Part shown: piece by piece, positions 46,531-56,194 of the stretch | Layout: the number at the start of each line of letters is the position of its first letter | Position numbering within the stretch: the stretch's first letter is position 1 | Origin: Vibrio sp. MedPE-SWchi | Lineage (GTDB): Bacteria; Pseudomonadota; Gammaproteobacteria; Enterobacterales; Vibrionaceae | NCBI GenBank assembly: GCA_001874155.1 | Contig: MPDB01000001.1 | Location: 248,001-312,000 of the forward strand | DNA length: 64,000 bases | Reading direction: 5' to 3' | Made by a program: the position numbers and the translations under genes | The notes under the pieces: generated by a model | Databases searched by the model: none | The model's input: the letters and a program-made list of their open reading frames with translations, nothing else | Told to the model about the DNA's origin: nothing

Positions 46531-47700
46531 ATGCTTTATGGAGATGCAGCGGTTAGAGAGTCAGGAATCCCCCTTGCCCACGGTAATGTATTCAGTCAGG
46601 TCGCGCAGAGACAAAACTGTGTCATCATTTCTCGTTCCGTTGGAAAATATGCCACTCAGTTAATTAGTGAAGACTACGCCACAAAGGGCTTTCATGTAAA
46701 AGCAAAGTCGTGCAACTGGGGCCCAATGGCTGGTTTTGTTCTTGCCGATCCTCGCTTTTCAAAAAAAGGGATAGCAGGCATGCAAAGCCAGGGAAAAGCC
46801 GTTTCCAAAGCCATATCTGAAGGGGCCACGCTCAAACCCCTCTACATTACCGAAGCGCGTCGTATCGCTCTACCTGCCTTATTTGTTGGGGATAGTAGTA
46901 CAACTTATGTAGAACATTATGTTTCTGACAATGAACGTAGAATCATTACATCAAAGAATGGGGCTATTCTAGAGTTTGTATTAAAACGTCAATTTCCACA
47001 CAGAGTGCCCGGCGGTGGCACAACACGGTTGTGGGCTGTCTGCTATCGCTATCGTCGTCAACTTCCAGAAGAAAAGTATAGAGGCCCTCGCATGACGACG
47101 AGTGAAGGGAACCTTTATCAGGTAATGGGGCTCACTGATCCAAGGGGGCATACAGCGACGAAAATGACTTACCGTGGCGTAATGACAGGAGACTATGACC
47201 TATGGGGCTGTTTCCCTCGACAATCTCTTTATGACCCACAAGGACAAGACAAACGAATGGTCGGAAATTCGAATAACCAACTGTTCAATTTTAATACCTT
47301 TGAAGCGCAAGAACACAGGCACCTAGGGAACATGAGCCAACGCTTAAAAGAAGTAAGACATCGACTCAACAAAGGCTTCAGAACTGCGGGTTACCAAGGT
47401 GGAAACATTGTTCATCACAGCGATGAAGCAGGTCGCCCAATGGTGGATAATATTGAAGTTGAAGCAGTGGCTTTCTTTCCAAGCGGCGAGAAAATGTATT
47501 TCGCGAATACTCAAGAATACAAAGATTTCATAGAGATGTGCCGAGCCATGGGCTTTAAAACAATATTAAACGCTTGGTGGCATCTGTTTAAAGAGACTGA
47601 TCAGGCGCATATGAACAAGATTCTCGCGACCAGAAATGCTCATATTGGCATGCTAAACAGCATCAAAGAAGGCAACATTACGTTGAGGCAAGTTCGTTAA
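46531..47700 (+). CDS. ExoY/edema-factor-type nucleotidyl cyclase, stand-alone
   Basis: 389 residues, ATG preceded by AAGGAG. The class II adenylate/guanylate cyclase fold of Pseudomonas ExoY, anthrax edema factor and Vibrio MARTX cyclase effectors. TKGFHVKAKSCNWGP gives K52 and K59, equal to the catalytic lysines K346/K353 of edema factor. TGDYDLWGCFP gives D221 and D223, the metal aspartates. NIVHHSDEAGRPMVDN gives H296; the family Asn six residues later is R302 here, with N307 further on. These toxins make cNMPs in host cells after activation by a host protein. No signal peptide and no secretion genes adjoin it. Upstream is a chemoreceptor, downstream a terminator and tRNAs. Confidence 0.88.
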   Translation: MLYGDAAVRESGIPLAHGNVFSQVAQRQNCVIISRSVGKYATQLISEDYATKGFHVKAKSCNWGPMAGFVLADPRFSKKGIAGMQSQGKAVSKAISEGATLKPLYITEARRIALPALFVGDSSTTYVEHYVSDNERRIITSKNGAILEFVLKRQFPHRVPGGGTTRLWAVCYRYRRQLPEEKYRGPRMTTSEGNLYQVMGLTDPRGHTATKMTYRGVMTGDYDLWGCFPRQSLYDPQGQDKRMVGNSNNQLFNFNTFEAQEHRHLGNMSQRLKEVRHRLNKGFRTAGYQGGNIVHHSDEAGRPMVDNIEVEAVAFFPSGEKMYFANTQEYKDFIEMCRAMGFKTILNAWWHLFKETDQAHMNKILATRNAHIGMLNSIKEGNITLRQVR

Positions 47701-47729
47701 CCTTGCTATCTATATACGATTTCGTTTTG

Positions 47730-47760
47730 GCTCAACCACTGGAGGTTGAGCTAATTTTAA
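47730..47760 (+). terminator. Terminator after the cyclase gene
   Basis: GCTCAACC (47730-47737), loop ACTGGA, GGTTGAGC (47744-47751), then TAATTTTAA. Confidence 0.75.
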
Positions 47761-47864
47761 TTAACGTACCCTTCCCCAAAATATAAGCCATCTCGGCTAT
47801 TAAGCGACTTGAGAATAAGATTCGACCATCAGGCGATCAAATAAACCAAGGAATTACAGGCACA

Positions 47865-47891
47865 AAAAAGCCCACACTAGGTGGGCTTTTT
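47865..47891 (-). terminator. Terminator of the tRNA-Val transcript
   Basis: AAAAAGCCCAC (47865-47875), loop ACTAG, GTGGGCTTTTT (47881-47891). On the minus strand it ends in a T run just after the tRNA genes. Confidence 0.88.
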
Positions 47892-47913
47892 GCTTGTTCA
47901 TTAAGAACGAATT

Positions 47914-47990
47914 TGGTGCCCGCTACTGGACTCGAACCAGTGACACCTTGCATGTCATGCAAGTACTCTAACCAACTGAGCTAAGCGGGC
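47914..47990 (-). tRNA. tRNA-Val (anticodon GAC)
   Basis: 77 bases with the 3' CCA encoded. On the minus strand: acceptor GCCCGCT/AGCGGGC, D arm GCTCAGTTGGTTAGAGT, anticodon stem CTTGC/GCAAG with loop ATGACAT (anticodon GAC), T arm ACTGGTTCGAGTCCAGT. All stems pair. Confidence 0.93.
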
Positions 47991-48058
47991 GTGTTCTAAT
48001 TTCTTATTACTACCGTTGTGACAAACTCAATAGTTATGCAATAAAAACAAATAAGGAA

Positions 48059-48135
48059 TGGTGCGTCCGAGTGAACTCGAATCACCGACCCCCGCCATGT
48101 CAAGGCGGTACTCTAACCAACTGAGCTACGGACGC
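48059..48135 (-). tRNA. tRNA-Val (anticodon GAC)
   Basis: 77 bases with the CCA encoded. On the minus strand: acceptor GCGTCCG/CGGACGC, anticodon stem CCGCC/GGCGG with loop TTGACAT (anticodon GAC). Very like E. coli valW from memory. It is upstream of the other tRNA-Val gene, 68 bases apart, so they probably share a transcript, as valV and valW do. No integrase gene is beside them. Confidence 0.94.
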
Positions 48136-48291
48136 ATTCCTTTAGAACGGGGAGAATCTTATCGATAAGGAGCAGGTCGTGCAAGTACAAATTTACTGGT
48201 TTTGTTCTGTTTGTTGGTTTTGTAGACATTGAGGGCTTTAATTGTTGTTTTTCTCATCAAATCCGTTCTTCAACGTTTGAAATTTTTCATC

Positions 48292-49311
48292 CTATTGTTT
48301 TTGTTGTAAAAGAAATTGTCGAAAAACTAGCGGTAACGCATGAAGCACACCCAGCCTAACCACATGGTTAATCATGACAAACGCGGGCTCTAGCCCAAAC
48401 ATCAGAGCCACAGCGGTCATTGCTTCAACATTCCCTGGAACCCATGAAAGCAACAGCACAAGCCACTCTACTCCAGTAACAAGGCTCATCACGTAAGAAA
48501 AAAGAGCAGTAACCGACATACTAATAGCGGTAACAAACACACCTGCTCTGACGTAACTCAACACATTTCCTGTCTCAACCTCAGATAAGCGCAAGCCCAG
48601 AAAGGCACCCAACGCCACCGTTGATAAGGCAACAAGCATAGAAGGAACAACAAAGACACCCGTTGGAAGTATTTCTTGAGCGATCACTGAACATATCAGC
48701 GCCATCACCATGTACGGAGCGGGAACGCCTAATTTTGAAGCAAAATAACCAAGCAACAAGCTGCTTAGCGCAACGATCGATAGGGAAAGAACCGTTTTCG
48801 TTCCCCAAGATGCATCAATGGCCTGAACCGTCATATCTGTTGGCATGAGATACGAAACGAAAGCGGCCATCGTAACAAGAATAATAAGGCGAACAGAATG
48901 AGCAAATATCACCTTGGGCGAGGCACTCACATAGTTGTCCCCCATCGATAGAATCGCGGCCAAAGCACCCGGTATCGCCCCCAAGAAGCTATCGACTCCG
49001 CTCCAGCCTTCCCGTCTATTGAGCCATAAATAAGCACTCATCGTTTGTATCGCTAAACAACAGATCAATGCAATAAACAATACGGGACTGAATAAAGACG
49101 AAATCGAACCGAACGAGACAACCGAGCCAACACTCAATCCCAATGTGGTTTGAATAAACACGATGGTTTGCTTAGGTAGCGATAATGGAACTGACATGAC
49201 TCGCCCGAGGATCAAAACGCCAATCACTGCACCAAAGAGCGACCCCATCGGTACGTTTAAAATATAGCCAATCAAAGCGCCTAGTGATGCCGCACCCATC
49301 GTTTTATACAT
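48292..49311 (-). CDS. AbrB-family membrane protein (putative transporter)
   Basis: 339 residues from the ATG at 49311, with AGGA seven bases upstream; an in-frame ATG at 49377 would add 22 charged residues and lacks a ribosome binding site. About ten hydrophobic helices in two repeats, each with the AbrB pattern (GALIGYILNVPMGSLFGAVIG; YFASKLGVPAPYMVMALICS) and GAIPGALAAI / SWVPGNVEAMTAVAL. Some members are described as ammonia-monooxygenase-like; transport function is inferred from topology. Confidence 0.82.
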   Translation of the reverse strand: MYKTMGAASLGALIGYILNVPMGSLFGAVIGVLILGRVMSVPLSLPKQTIVFIQTTLGLSVGSVVSFGSISSLFSPVLFIALICCLAIQTMSAYLWLNRREGWSGVDSFLGAIPGALAAILSMGDNYVSASPKVIFAHSVRLIILVTMAAFVSYLMPTDMTVQAIDASWGTKTVLSLSIVALSSLLLGYFASKLGVPAPYMVMALICSVIAQEILPTGVFVVPSMLVALSTVALGAFLGLRLSEVETGNVLSYVRAGVFVTAISMSVTALFSYVMSLVTGVEWLVLLLSWVPGNVEAMTAVALMFGLEPAFVMINHVVRLGVLHALPLVFRQFLLQQKQ

Positions 49312-49587
49312 TCGCAATCCTTGTCTGTTTTCTACGCTCGTATTGTATCGGAATTTTCGCTCTTCTCTGTCAATCATTTTGCTTGATATAGTGCTAAACC
49401 ACTAAAAGAGCGCGTTTTTTATTTTCTATGAAATGGATTCACCACGACGGTTATAGTTTATCGATTAATCACGAATCTATGATTTCGCGTATAAATGGGT
49501 CACGCTTTGTCATGTCAGCTATTGTGGTTAAAACGTTCACTTTTCATTCTAGAAATGAGTAAACAAGGAATGTGAAGAGAGCTTAAA

Positions 49588-51876
49588 ATGAAACCTTATA
49601 TCTATGTTCTTCCTCTCGTCGTTGGCGTGAGTAGTCAAAGCTTTGCAAATCAAGAAATGTTAACCAATGGCAATTTTGAAAATGAACTCGCTCATTGGTG
49701 GGTTGCAGGAACATCCGTTCAGGTTGAAAACGCAGAGGCATGTGCCACCATTTCTAGCCCAGGATCAAATCCATGGGACGTCATTCTAGGGCATGCCAAC
49801 ATCGGGCTTGCCGAAGGAAACGACTACACAATAACATTCGATGCAAAAGCCAGCACCACGACTCAAGTAAAAACGCTCATTCAGCACGAAGGGCCTCCTT
49901 ATACCCACTACTTTGTTACTCAGACAAAACTCAAATCCGACTGGGATTCATTTAGCTACCATTTTAATCAAGCGTTGCCGAGTGACGCCGGTGCTGAGTT
50001 TCAGTTCCAGATGGGCGCTCAAAAAGAAGCGATCGTCTGTATTCGCAATGTCTCTATCAATGGTGAACCGTATGTTGAAGACCGAAGCGTGTCCCCCCTT
50101 CGCGTTAATCAGGTTGGGTTTCTTCCAAAAGCCGATAAAAAAGCCTTCTTTGTTTCGGATTCTGAAGAGGCACTGCGTTGGAAGCTGTTTGACGCCAACG
50201 GGATAAACATTGATGTGGGCCGAACTCAGCCATTTGGCCTCAACAAAGCCTCGGGGGAAATGATTCACCAAATCGACCTAAGCTATCTAACCAATGAGCA
50301 ACAAGGCTTAAAGGTAACCATTGATGATGTAGAGTCATTCTCGTTCGATGTTAGCTCTTCAATCTATTCCGACATGAAGTACGACGCCCTTTCCTATTTT
50401 TACCAAAATCGCAGCGGAATCGAGATTGACGCCAACTTTGTTCAGCGAGATAACCTTGCAAGACCTGCAGGACACCCTAAAGATGTAGTCTCTTGTTTTA
50501 ATAAAACCGATGCTTGGGGCAACAAATGGCCTGGATGCGATTTTGATATTGATGTCACCGGTGGTTGGTATGATGCGGGTGATCATGGTAAATATACCGT
50601 CAACAGTGGGATCACAACCTGGACGTTGCTCAACCTTTATGAACGTGGTCTATGGTTAGACAATGTTGAGATTCCATTCCCAGACGGCAGTGTTCAGATA
50701 CCTGAGAATACCAACGGGGTGAACGACTTGCTGGACGAGGCGCGTTGGAACATCGAGTTCATGCTGTCGATGCAAATTCCGAATGGCAAACGTGTTTCGG
50801 CGCCTATTGGCAATCAATCTGATTCGAAAAAACTCACCCTTACCGATATTGATGCTTCGCACCTTGTTTTCCATAAAGTCGCGGATGAATCTTGGACAGG
50901 AATCCCACTCGCCCCTCATCAAGATAAAGAGAAACGCCACGTAGGACAGCCAAGCACGGCCGCAACACTGAATGTCGCGGCTATTGGTGCGCAATGCGCT
51001 CGAATTTGGAAGAACATCGATTCTGAATTCTCGCAACGATGTTTAACCGCGGCAGAAAATGCGTGGCAAGCCGCGACACAGAACCCAGATATCTACGCTT
51101 ATGATAACTTCCTTGGTTCAGGGCCATACGATGATTTGAATCTTGACGATGAGTTTTACTGGGCTGCGACAGAGCTGTTTATTACAACAGGAAAATCGAC
51201 TTACAAAGAAGAAGCCCTAACGTCGCCCCTATTCTTAGACACGCCTAAGGGAGACATGGAAACCACGGGGGATATTTTCTGGCAATACACATCGCCACTG
51301 GCAACGATTAGCACGGCTCTTGTTCCAAGCCAATTCGATTCATCCACCGTCAAACAAGCTCGTGAAAACATTGTATCAACGGCCAAGTCATACCAAGCGC
51401 AAGTCTCCAAGGAAGGTTATGCCATTCCTTATAGTGTAGAAGAATACCCTTGGGGGTCTAACTCAAACCTAGCCAATCGTGGCATTTTCCTTATCTATGG
51501 ATACGATTTCAGCGGTGATCTCTCTCTCGTTAAAGCCGCAACTAATGGAATGGACTATATCTTAGGAGGCAATCCGCTCAACATTTCGTATGTAACGGGC
51601 TATGGACAACATGCTGTCGAACAACCCCATCATCGCTTTTGGGCAAACGTAGCGAGTGAGGCATTTCCTAAACCTGCCCCTGGGGCGTTAATTGGAGGAC
51701 CAAACTCAATTAGCTTCAGCGATCCAATCGCATCAGGAATGCAAGGTAACTGCACAGGGCAGACCTGCTTTGTCGACAAAATTGGTGCATGGACAATGAA
51801 CGAAATTACGATTAACTGGAATGCACCATTGGTGTGGCTAACAACCGCTTTAGATGAAGGACATTTGGATATTTAG
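49588..51876 (+). CDS. Secreted family 9 glycoside hydrolase with CBM and Ig-like domains
   Basis: 762 residues. Signal peptide (cleaved near SFANQ), a CBM4/9-like beta-sandwich (about 20-150), a cellulase N-terminal Ig-like domain (about 165-250, starting LRVNQVGFLPKADKKAF), then the GH9 (alpha/alpha)6 barrel. GGWYDAGDHGKY gives the catalytic-base aspartates (D330, D333), and NEITINWNAPL near residue 737 carries the acid Glu. GH9 enzymes cut beta-1,4-glucans; some vibrio members act on chitosan-type sugars, so the substrate is open. It is a single gene with no transport cluster. Confidence 0.9.
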   Translation: MKPYIYVLPLVVGVSSQSFANQEMLTNGNFENELAHWWVAGTSVQVENAEACATISSPGSNPWDVILGHANIGLAEGNDYTITFDAKASTTTQVKTLIQHEGPPYTHYFVTQTKLKSDWDSFSYHFNQALPSDAGAEFQFQMGAQKEAIVCIRNVSINGEPYVEDRSVSPLRVNQVGFLPKADKKAFFVSDSEEALRWKLFDANGINIDVGRTQPFGLNKASGEMIHQIDLSYLTNEQQGLKVTIDDVESFSFDVSSSIYSDMKYDALSYFYQNRSGIEIDANFVQRDNLARPAGHPKDVVSCFNKTDAWGNKWPGCDFDIDVTGGWYDAGDHGKYTVNSGITTWTLLNLYERGLWLDNVEIPFPDGSVQIPENTNGVNDLLDEARWNIEFMLSMQIPNGKRVSAPIGNQSDSKKLTLTDIDASHLVFHKVADESWTGIPLAPHQDKEKRHVGQPSTAATLNVAAIGAQCARIWKNIDSEFSQRCLTAAENAWQAATQNPDIYAYDNFLGSGPYDDLNLDDEFYWAATELFITTGKSTYKEEALTSPLFLDTPKGDMETTGDIFWQYTSPLATISTALVPSQFDSSTVKQARENIVSTAKSYQAQVSKEGYAIPYSVEEYPWGSNSNLANRGIFLIYGYDFSGDLSLVKAATNGMDYILGGNPLNISYVTGYGQHAVEQPHHRFWANVASEAFPKPAPGALIGGPNSISFSDPIASGMQGNCTGQTCFVDKIGAWTMNEITINWNAPLVWLTTALDEGHLDI

Positions 51877-52163
51877 TGTTGTTTTCTGAAACAATCGTCT
51901 AAATAGAAAGGCTTATGGTTTACACAATAGTTTAGGGCAGCCGCTACGTTGCCTTATTCTATCTGTGGAATCCATTACATTACGAGTGCCAATGCATAAG
52001 AAAGATAACCAGACGTTATCCTTTGCTGTCCAAATACTTAGCAACTAGTCCCTTATCCAGCTCACAGAAATGTGACCCCTATTCCACTTTTGGTTGCATC
52101 CGTGACCAAAATGCCTATGATTCATTCTGGATTTAGAAACGACGGATCAATTAGGGAACCTTG

Positions 52164-53228
52164 ATGGACGCGGATGTTCTGAGTAACTCACATAAGCTTC
52201 GTGCTGCCGTTCTCACTTGGCTCAGCTTAATACTGGCGATCGGGTCTGTTATTTTTGCTGCCTACAATCTGTTCGTCCTAAAACAGAATCTACTGGCACT
52301 CAGCCATATCGTATTCGCTGGTTACTCTTTCTACCTTTCTAATCTGTCGAAAAACTTTCGCCACTCGTATCGTTCTATTTTAGTGTTCACGTCTATGTTG
52401 GCGCTGATTGTGTGTCTCGCCATCTATGTTCTTCCCGTCGAGTATGGCACGTTTGTCTGGGGCTGTTTCTTCCCTATTTTCTACTACCTTTTGCTTGGGA
52501 AAAAATACGGATTCATCAATACGCTCGTCTTCTTCATCGCACATATTTCGATTTCAGTTTCCAAAATTAACTTATTCCCATCTCAGTTTAATAACATGTT
52601 GATATTGAACATGGTTATTTGCTACCTGTTCATTTGGTTTACGGCGCACATCTTTGAATCCAATAGGAAGAAATCTGAGCTAAGCCTGTCTGTTTTAGCC
52701 GCAAAAGATGCGTTGACCAATACCTATAACCGCTTGGCGCTCAATCATCAGTTCCCAATACTTCAACAGAATAAGAATGTTCCATTGAGCCTGTTGATTC
52801 TCGACATCGACTACTTCAAACAGATTAATGACGAGTTTGGGCACTCTGTAGGAGACAAAGTGCTCATAGAAACGGCGATCGTGCTGAAGAAAATTATTGG
52901 TGAGTCACAGGTATTCAGAATTGGTGGAGAAGAGTTTTGTTTAACCCTTCCCCACACAGATGCTTTTCAAGCGGAACAAACAGCAGAAGCAGTAAGAGAA
53001 AGTATCGCAAATCACCGGTTCAAGATGGTTGAACACCCAATTAAACTCACCGTGAGTATTGGTGTGTGTGAATGCAGTGACACCATTCAATTAGAGCAGG
53101 TTCTCATTAAAGCGGATACAGAGCTTTATCGAGCGAAGAAAAACGGTCGTAACCAAGTGATGGTTTGCTCTGAACAAAAGCAGCATGCTTTAACGTCCGA
53201 CCAAGCCCCTATCTCAAGCTCTTCTTAG
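52164..53228 (+). CDS. Membrane diguanylate cyclase
   Basis: 354 residues from the ATG at 52164 (a TTG three bases earlier is in frame). Six hydrophobic helices in residues about 15-165, then a GGDEF domain: AAKDALTNTYNRLAL, LDIDYFKQINDEFGH, FRIGGEEF (GGEEF at 254-258, an active form), and VSIGVCE. It makes c-di-GMP. No EAL domain. Input signal unknown. It converges with the DUF2726 gene. Confidence 0.92.
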   Translation: MDADVLSNSHKLRAAVLTWLSLILAIGSVIFAAYNLFVLKQNLLALSHIVFAGYSFYLSNLSKNFRHSYRSILVFTSMLALIVCLAIYVLPVEYGTFVWGCFFPIFYYLLLGKKYGFINTLVFFIAHISISVSKINLFPSQFNNMLILNMVICYLFIWFTAHIFESNRKKSELSLSVLAAKDALTNTYNRLALNHQFPILQQNKNVPLSLLILDIDYFKQINDEFGHSVGDKVLIETAIVLKKIIGESQVFRIGGEEFCLTLPHTDAFQAEQTAEAVRESIANHRFKMVEHPIKLTVSIGVCECSDTIQLEQVLIKADTELYRAKKNGRNQVMVCSEQKQHALTSDQAPISSSS

Positions 53229-53240
53229 TTACCCTCGCCG

Positions 53241-53897
53241 TTATTCTTCGTCTTCAAAGACTACGTTGTAGTTTTCCGTATAAGTACATTGTGGCTGACG
53301 GCTACACGTAAAGAACCGTCGCCCTTTAAAGTCCCCTTGGTTCGCAACTCGAATAACCATTGGGCTGCCGCATTTTTTACAAAAACGCACTTCTTTGTCC
53401 GGCTCTATTAAATCAATATGCGCGGCTAGCAACCTTCTTAGTCGACCGACCTGGTAGCTATGTTTGATGGATGTGCCAATGAGCGGTATGTTTGCTGACT
53501 TGCACACATGCATCAACAGCTTCTGCCTATCTATCTTTCCTTTATCCAGCTCTTTGCCGTTGTCTAGCTCAATCGCAACGCGGACATCAAGTGATCTTGG
53601 GTCACAGATAACGAAGTCAAAATAGCTTTTGGCAATTCGGTTGTTGGCGACAAACCAGCCTTTCTTATCTGTCGCTACAGGAGCAAGAACATTAGAGAGA
53701 TTTACTTTAGCCATGACTACCCCATGCTCTCCAACGGCAGAAACTAATGCGTTATACAAAGCGGTCTCTTGATTACTGAGCAATGGGCCTTTGCGCTTAT
53801 AGGCACTGTCCTTGATGGTTTCATCTTTAATGAGTCGCTTTTGTGCAAAAATAAAAAAGACGACCAAGATGACAACAACGATGAAGATATTTTCCAT
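53241..53897 (-). CDS. DUF2726 protein with zinc-ribbon tail
   Basis: 218 residues. An N-terminal membrane segment (about 3-17), a DUF2726 domain with KKGWFVANNRIAKSYFDFVIC and IDRQKLLMHVCKSANIPLI, the latter like restriction-type nuclease folds, and a C-terminal topoisomerase-type zinc ribbon (CKKCGSPM ... FFTCSRQPQC). It may act on nucleic acid at the membrane; the reaction is unknown. Confidence 0.85.
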   Translation of the reverse strand: MENIFIVVVILVVFFIFAQKRLIKDETIKDSAYKRKGPLLSNQETALYNALVSAVGEHGVVMAKVNLSNVLAPVATDKKGWFVANNRIAKSYFDFVICDPRSLDVRVAIELDNGKELDKGKIDRQKLLMHVCKSANIPLIGTSIKHSYQVGRLRRLLAAHIDLIEPDKEVRFCKKCGSPMVIRVANQGDFKGRRFFTCSRQPQCTYTENYNVVFEDEE

Positions 53898-54105
53898 GAA
53901 TTCTTAACTCTCAAACGTTAACTTACTAATTATTAAACGAAGTTCACTCTTGCCGCCAATAATAATGCAATCAATGAGAGATCTTCATCATTTATTATTC
54001 TTATGTGGAACATTAAAACTCGTTTCGAATTGATCTAAATCATTTTCAGTCACTTTGTAATGAACTATTGTCGTAAGTGTTACGCAAGTGTAAAGGAGAA
54101 AACAA

Positions 54106-54291
54106 ATGGAATTGAAACAAGACCCACGCTGCTACACCGATGTTTGCGTTGACGGATATTGGTATCACTACGATCACTGCAGTACACGCGCCTATGTATT
54201 GAAAGGTGGAAGTTCACCTGAACTAACCTTGTCCAAAGAACCCAAAACGGAATCAGAACTCATTGAGCTATTGAAAGGGATCTCTAAATAA
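54106..54291 (+). CDS. Small Cys/His-containing hypothetical protein
   Basis: 61 residues with a good AAGGAG site. Three Cys (C9, C14, C25) and two His (H21, H24) near the N-terminus could bind metal or be coincidental. I do not recognise it. Single gene. Confidence 0.65.
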   Translation: MELKQDPRCYTDVCVDGYWYHYDHCSTRAYVLKGGSSPELTLSKEPKTESELIELLKGISK

Positions 54292-54369
54292 GCACTCTTC
54301 GTTAATGAAGAAGGTGACTCTCTCTGGACAATTGGCTTCAATCCACCACTAAATGCAGACACCAATGAA

Positions 54370-54401
54370 AAAGCCCTAGCGACTGAACCGCTTAGGGCTT
54401 T
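54370..54401. terminator. Terminator between small gene and cheV
   Basis: AAAGCCCTAGCG (54370-54381) pairs, with one bulge, with CGCTTAGGGCTTT (54389-54401). A and T runs on either side serve both strands. Confidence 0.75.
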
Positions 54402-54434
54402 AAATTTATTCAACGATTTAAGGCTATCGCATCT

Positions 54435-55409
54435 TTAGTCAAAGATATATTGGTCCATCATTGCGACCATTTTACCAATCTCTGGTTTAGTAATCGTATC
54501 ATTAGCGCCTAAGAGTAGTGCTTTAGCACGGTTATCTTCACTCATAAGAGAGGAGAACATCACTATAGGCATCGTGCCGTAATCTTCCGTGTCTCTCAGC
54601 CTTTTCAGTAGGTGCATACCATCCATTCTCGGCATTTCTACATCCGTGACGATACCATTAACCAACTCTTCTAAGGGAACGTTCTCTTCTTTTGCGACTT
54701 TTGCAAGCTCCATCAATTTCTCGTGAGCTTCACCGCCATCCTTACACGCTATAATGTTGTAACCTGCGGAGCTTAAGGTGTCTTGAATTAAGTTTCGAAT
54801 GAACGCAGAATCATCAACCACCATAATGGTTCGAGAATTACGCTTAGAGATGGCTTCTTGAGCAAGATCAACGGTTCGGTCAACCTTAACATCGTATTTT
54901 TCCATGCTTAATTCAGGGTTGATATCCGCAATGATTTTCTCGAAATCTAAAATCATAATCAGATTTTTGTCTTTACGAACAACCGCTACAACACAGTCTT
55001 GCTCACCCGCTTCTAAGAACTGACTTGGCGATTCAACATCATTCCAAGAGATTCGGTGAATACGGCTAATGCTATCGATTAGGAAACCGTTCGTCATTCG
55101 ATTGAAGTCAGTAACAATGACAAACTTTTTCTCTAAGTCTGGCTTTGTCGGTACGCCCAACCATCCAGCCAAATCAACCAGTGGCGTCAATATGTCGCGA
55201 GAAGAGAAAACGCCCACCATATGAGGCTGCGCGTTTGGATAGTCGGTTGTATCTGGCACTTGGATAACTTCACGCACTTTGGCGACGTTAATCCCGTAGT
55301 AACATGTCTTAGTACTACCATCGGGTAACTGCTTCTCTAAATGAAACTCAATGATCTCAAGTTCATTGGTACCACTTTCGGTTAGAATCGTACTGTTGCT
55401 CTGGCTCAT
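54435..55409 (-). CDS. cheV: Chemotaxis coupling protein CheV
   Basis: 324 residues: a CheW-like domain (about 15-170, with VFSSRDILTPLVDLAGWLG) and a receiver domain (about 190-320) with VDDSAFIRNLI and the phospho-acceptor Asp in IVTDVEMPRMDGM. CheV couples receptors to CheA and can be phosphorylated for adaptation. A solute-binding-protein gene ends 20 bases upstream on the same strand. Confidence 0.94.
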   Translation of the reverse strand: MSQSNSTILTESGTNELEIIEFHLEKQLPDGSTKTCYYGINVAKVREVIQVPDTTDYPNAQPHMVGVFSSRDILTPLVDLAGWLGVPTKPDLEKKFVIVTDFNRMTNGFLIDSISRIHRISWNDVESPSQFLEAGEQDCVVAVVRKDKNLIMILDFEKIIADINPELSMEKYDVKVDRTVDLAQEAISKRNSRTIMVVDDSAFIRNLIQDTLSSAGYNIIACKDGGEAHEKLMELAKVAKEENVPLEELVNGIVTDVEMPRMDGMHLLKRLRDTEDYGTMPIVMFSSLMSEDNRAKALLLGANDTITKPEIGKMVAMMDQYIFD

Positions 55410-55429
55410 GTCATCACATCTGCAATTTA

Positions 55430-56194
55430 TTATCGGTATTTATTAATAATGGCATCATATTGAGTAATACCATCGTCATTAATGTTAGTTTTAACCTTAT
55501 CAATGGCTTGTTGCAACTTATCTATAAGGAAATTGTCGATATCTTTGTTGAAAGCGTAATATAGCTCCCCTTCTTGCAACACAAATATGGTTTCGAACTC
55601 ATTCGTGTCATAACCCTCTTGCGAAATCCACCAATTTGCGACGTTTTCTTCATAGGCCCATAAATCGATGCGCCCTTTGTGCAATTGCTCTGCAAGCGTT
55701 TTCGCATACGAGCTTTCTTGCATTGAATCTCGTGGTACCCCAAGTTCAACCATCAACTGCTCACCAACGTCGTCACGAATAACACCAGTCCGATATTTAA
55801 TAAGATCCGTTGCCTCTTCAATGACAATGTTGCTCGATTTTTTTGCCAAAACCACGATGCGTGTGGTACTGATCGGGCCAACCCATTGAAACAAGTGTTC
55901 CCTCAACTGAGTACGGGTGGTAGAGAATAAAACCGTGCCTTCTGTGATTAACGTATAACGATAGGCTCGCGCCCAAGGCTTAACTTCTATCCCATCTTGT
56001 TCAATGGGAGATTGAGCGACATTCGACGCCTCTAAGAGCAGGTCAACCGCGATTCCCGTTACCTCTCCCTCATCTGAGTAATTATAGGGGGGATATTCTT
56101 CTGTATAGAAAGAAAGGTCATTGAGCACTCTCGCGTGCCCAAAATGGCTTAGAATCAAGAGCAACAAACAGGTATAACGCAGCACAACACACAT
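55430..56194 (-). CDS. Family-3 solute-binding protein, orphan
   Basis: 254 residues from the ATG at 56194, with a G-rich GGTGGGGG site upstream; the in-frame GTG at 56212 overlaps that site. Signal peptide, then an SBP_bac_3 fold (LSFYTEEYPPYNYSDEGEVTGIAVDLL). No permease or ATPase is near. It precedes cheV with a 20-base gap, so the two are likely co-transcribed, pointing to a sensory role. Confidence 0.85.
   Translation of the reverse strand: MCVVLRYTCLLLLILSHFGHARVLNDLSFYTEEYPPYNYSDEGEVTGIAVDLLLEASNVAQSPIEQDGIEVKPWARAYRYTLITEGTVLFSTTRTQLREHLFQWVGPISTTRIVVLAKKSSNIVIEEATDLIKYRTGVIRDDVGEQLMVELGVPRDSMQESSYAKTLAEQLHKGRIDLWAYEENVANWWISQEGYDTNEFETIFVLQEGELYYAFNKDIDNFLIDKLQQAIDKVKTNINDDGITQYDAIINKYR

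Noticed and set aside
47914..48135. tRNA-Val genes as an island attachment site
   Set aside because: No integrase, no repeated tRNA end and no shift in gene type on either side.
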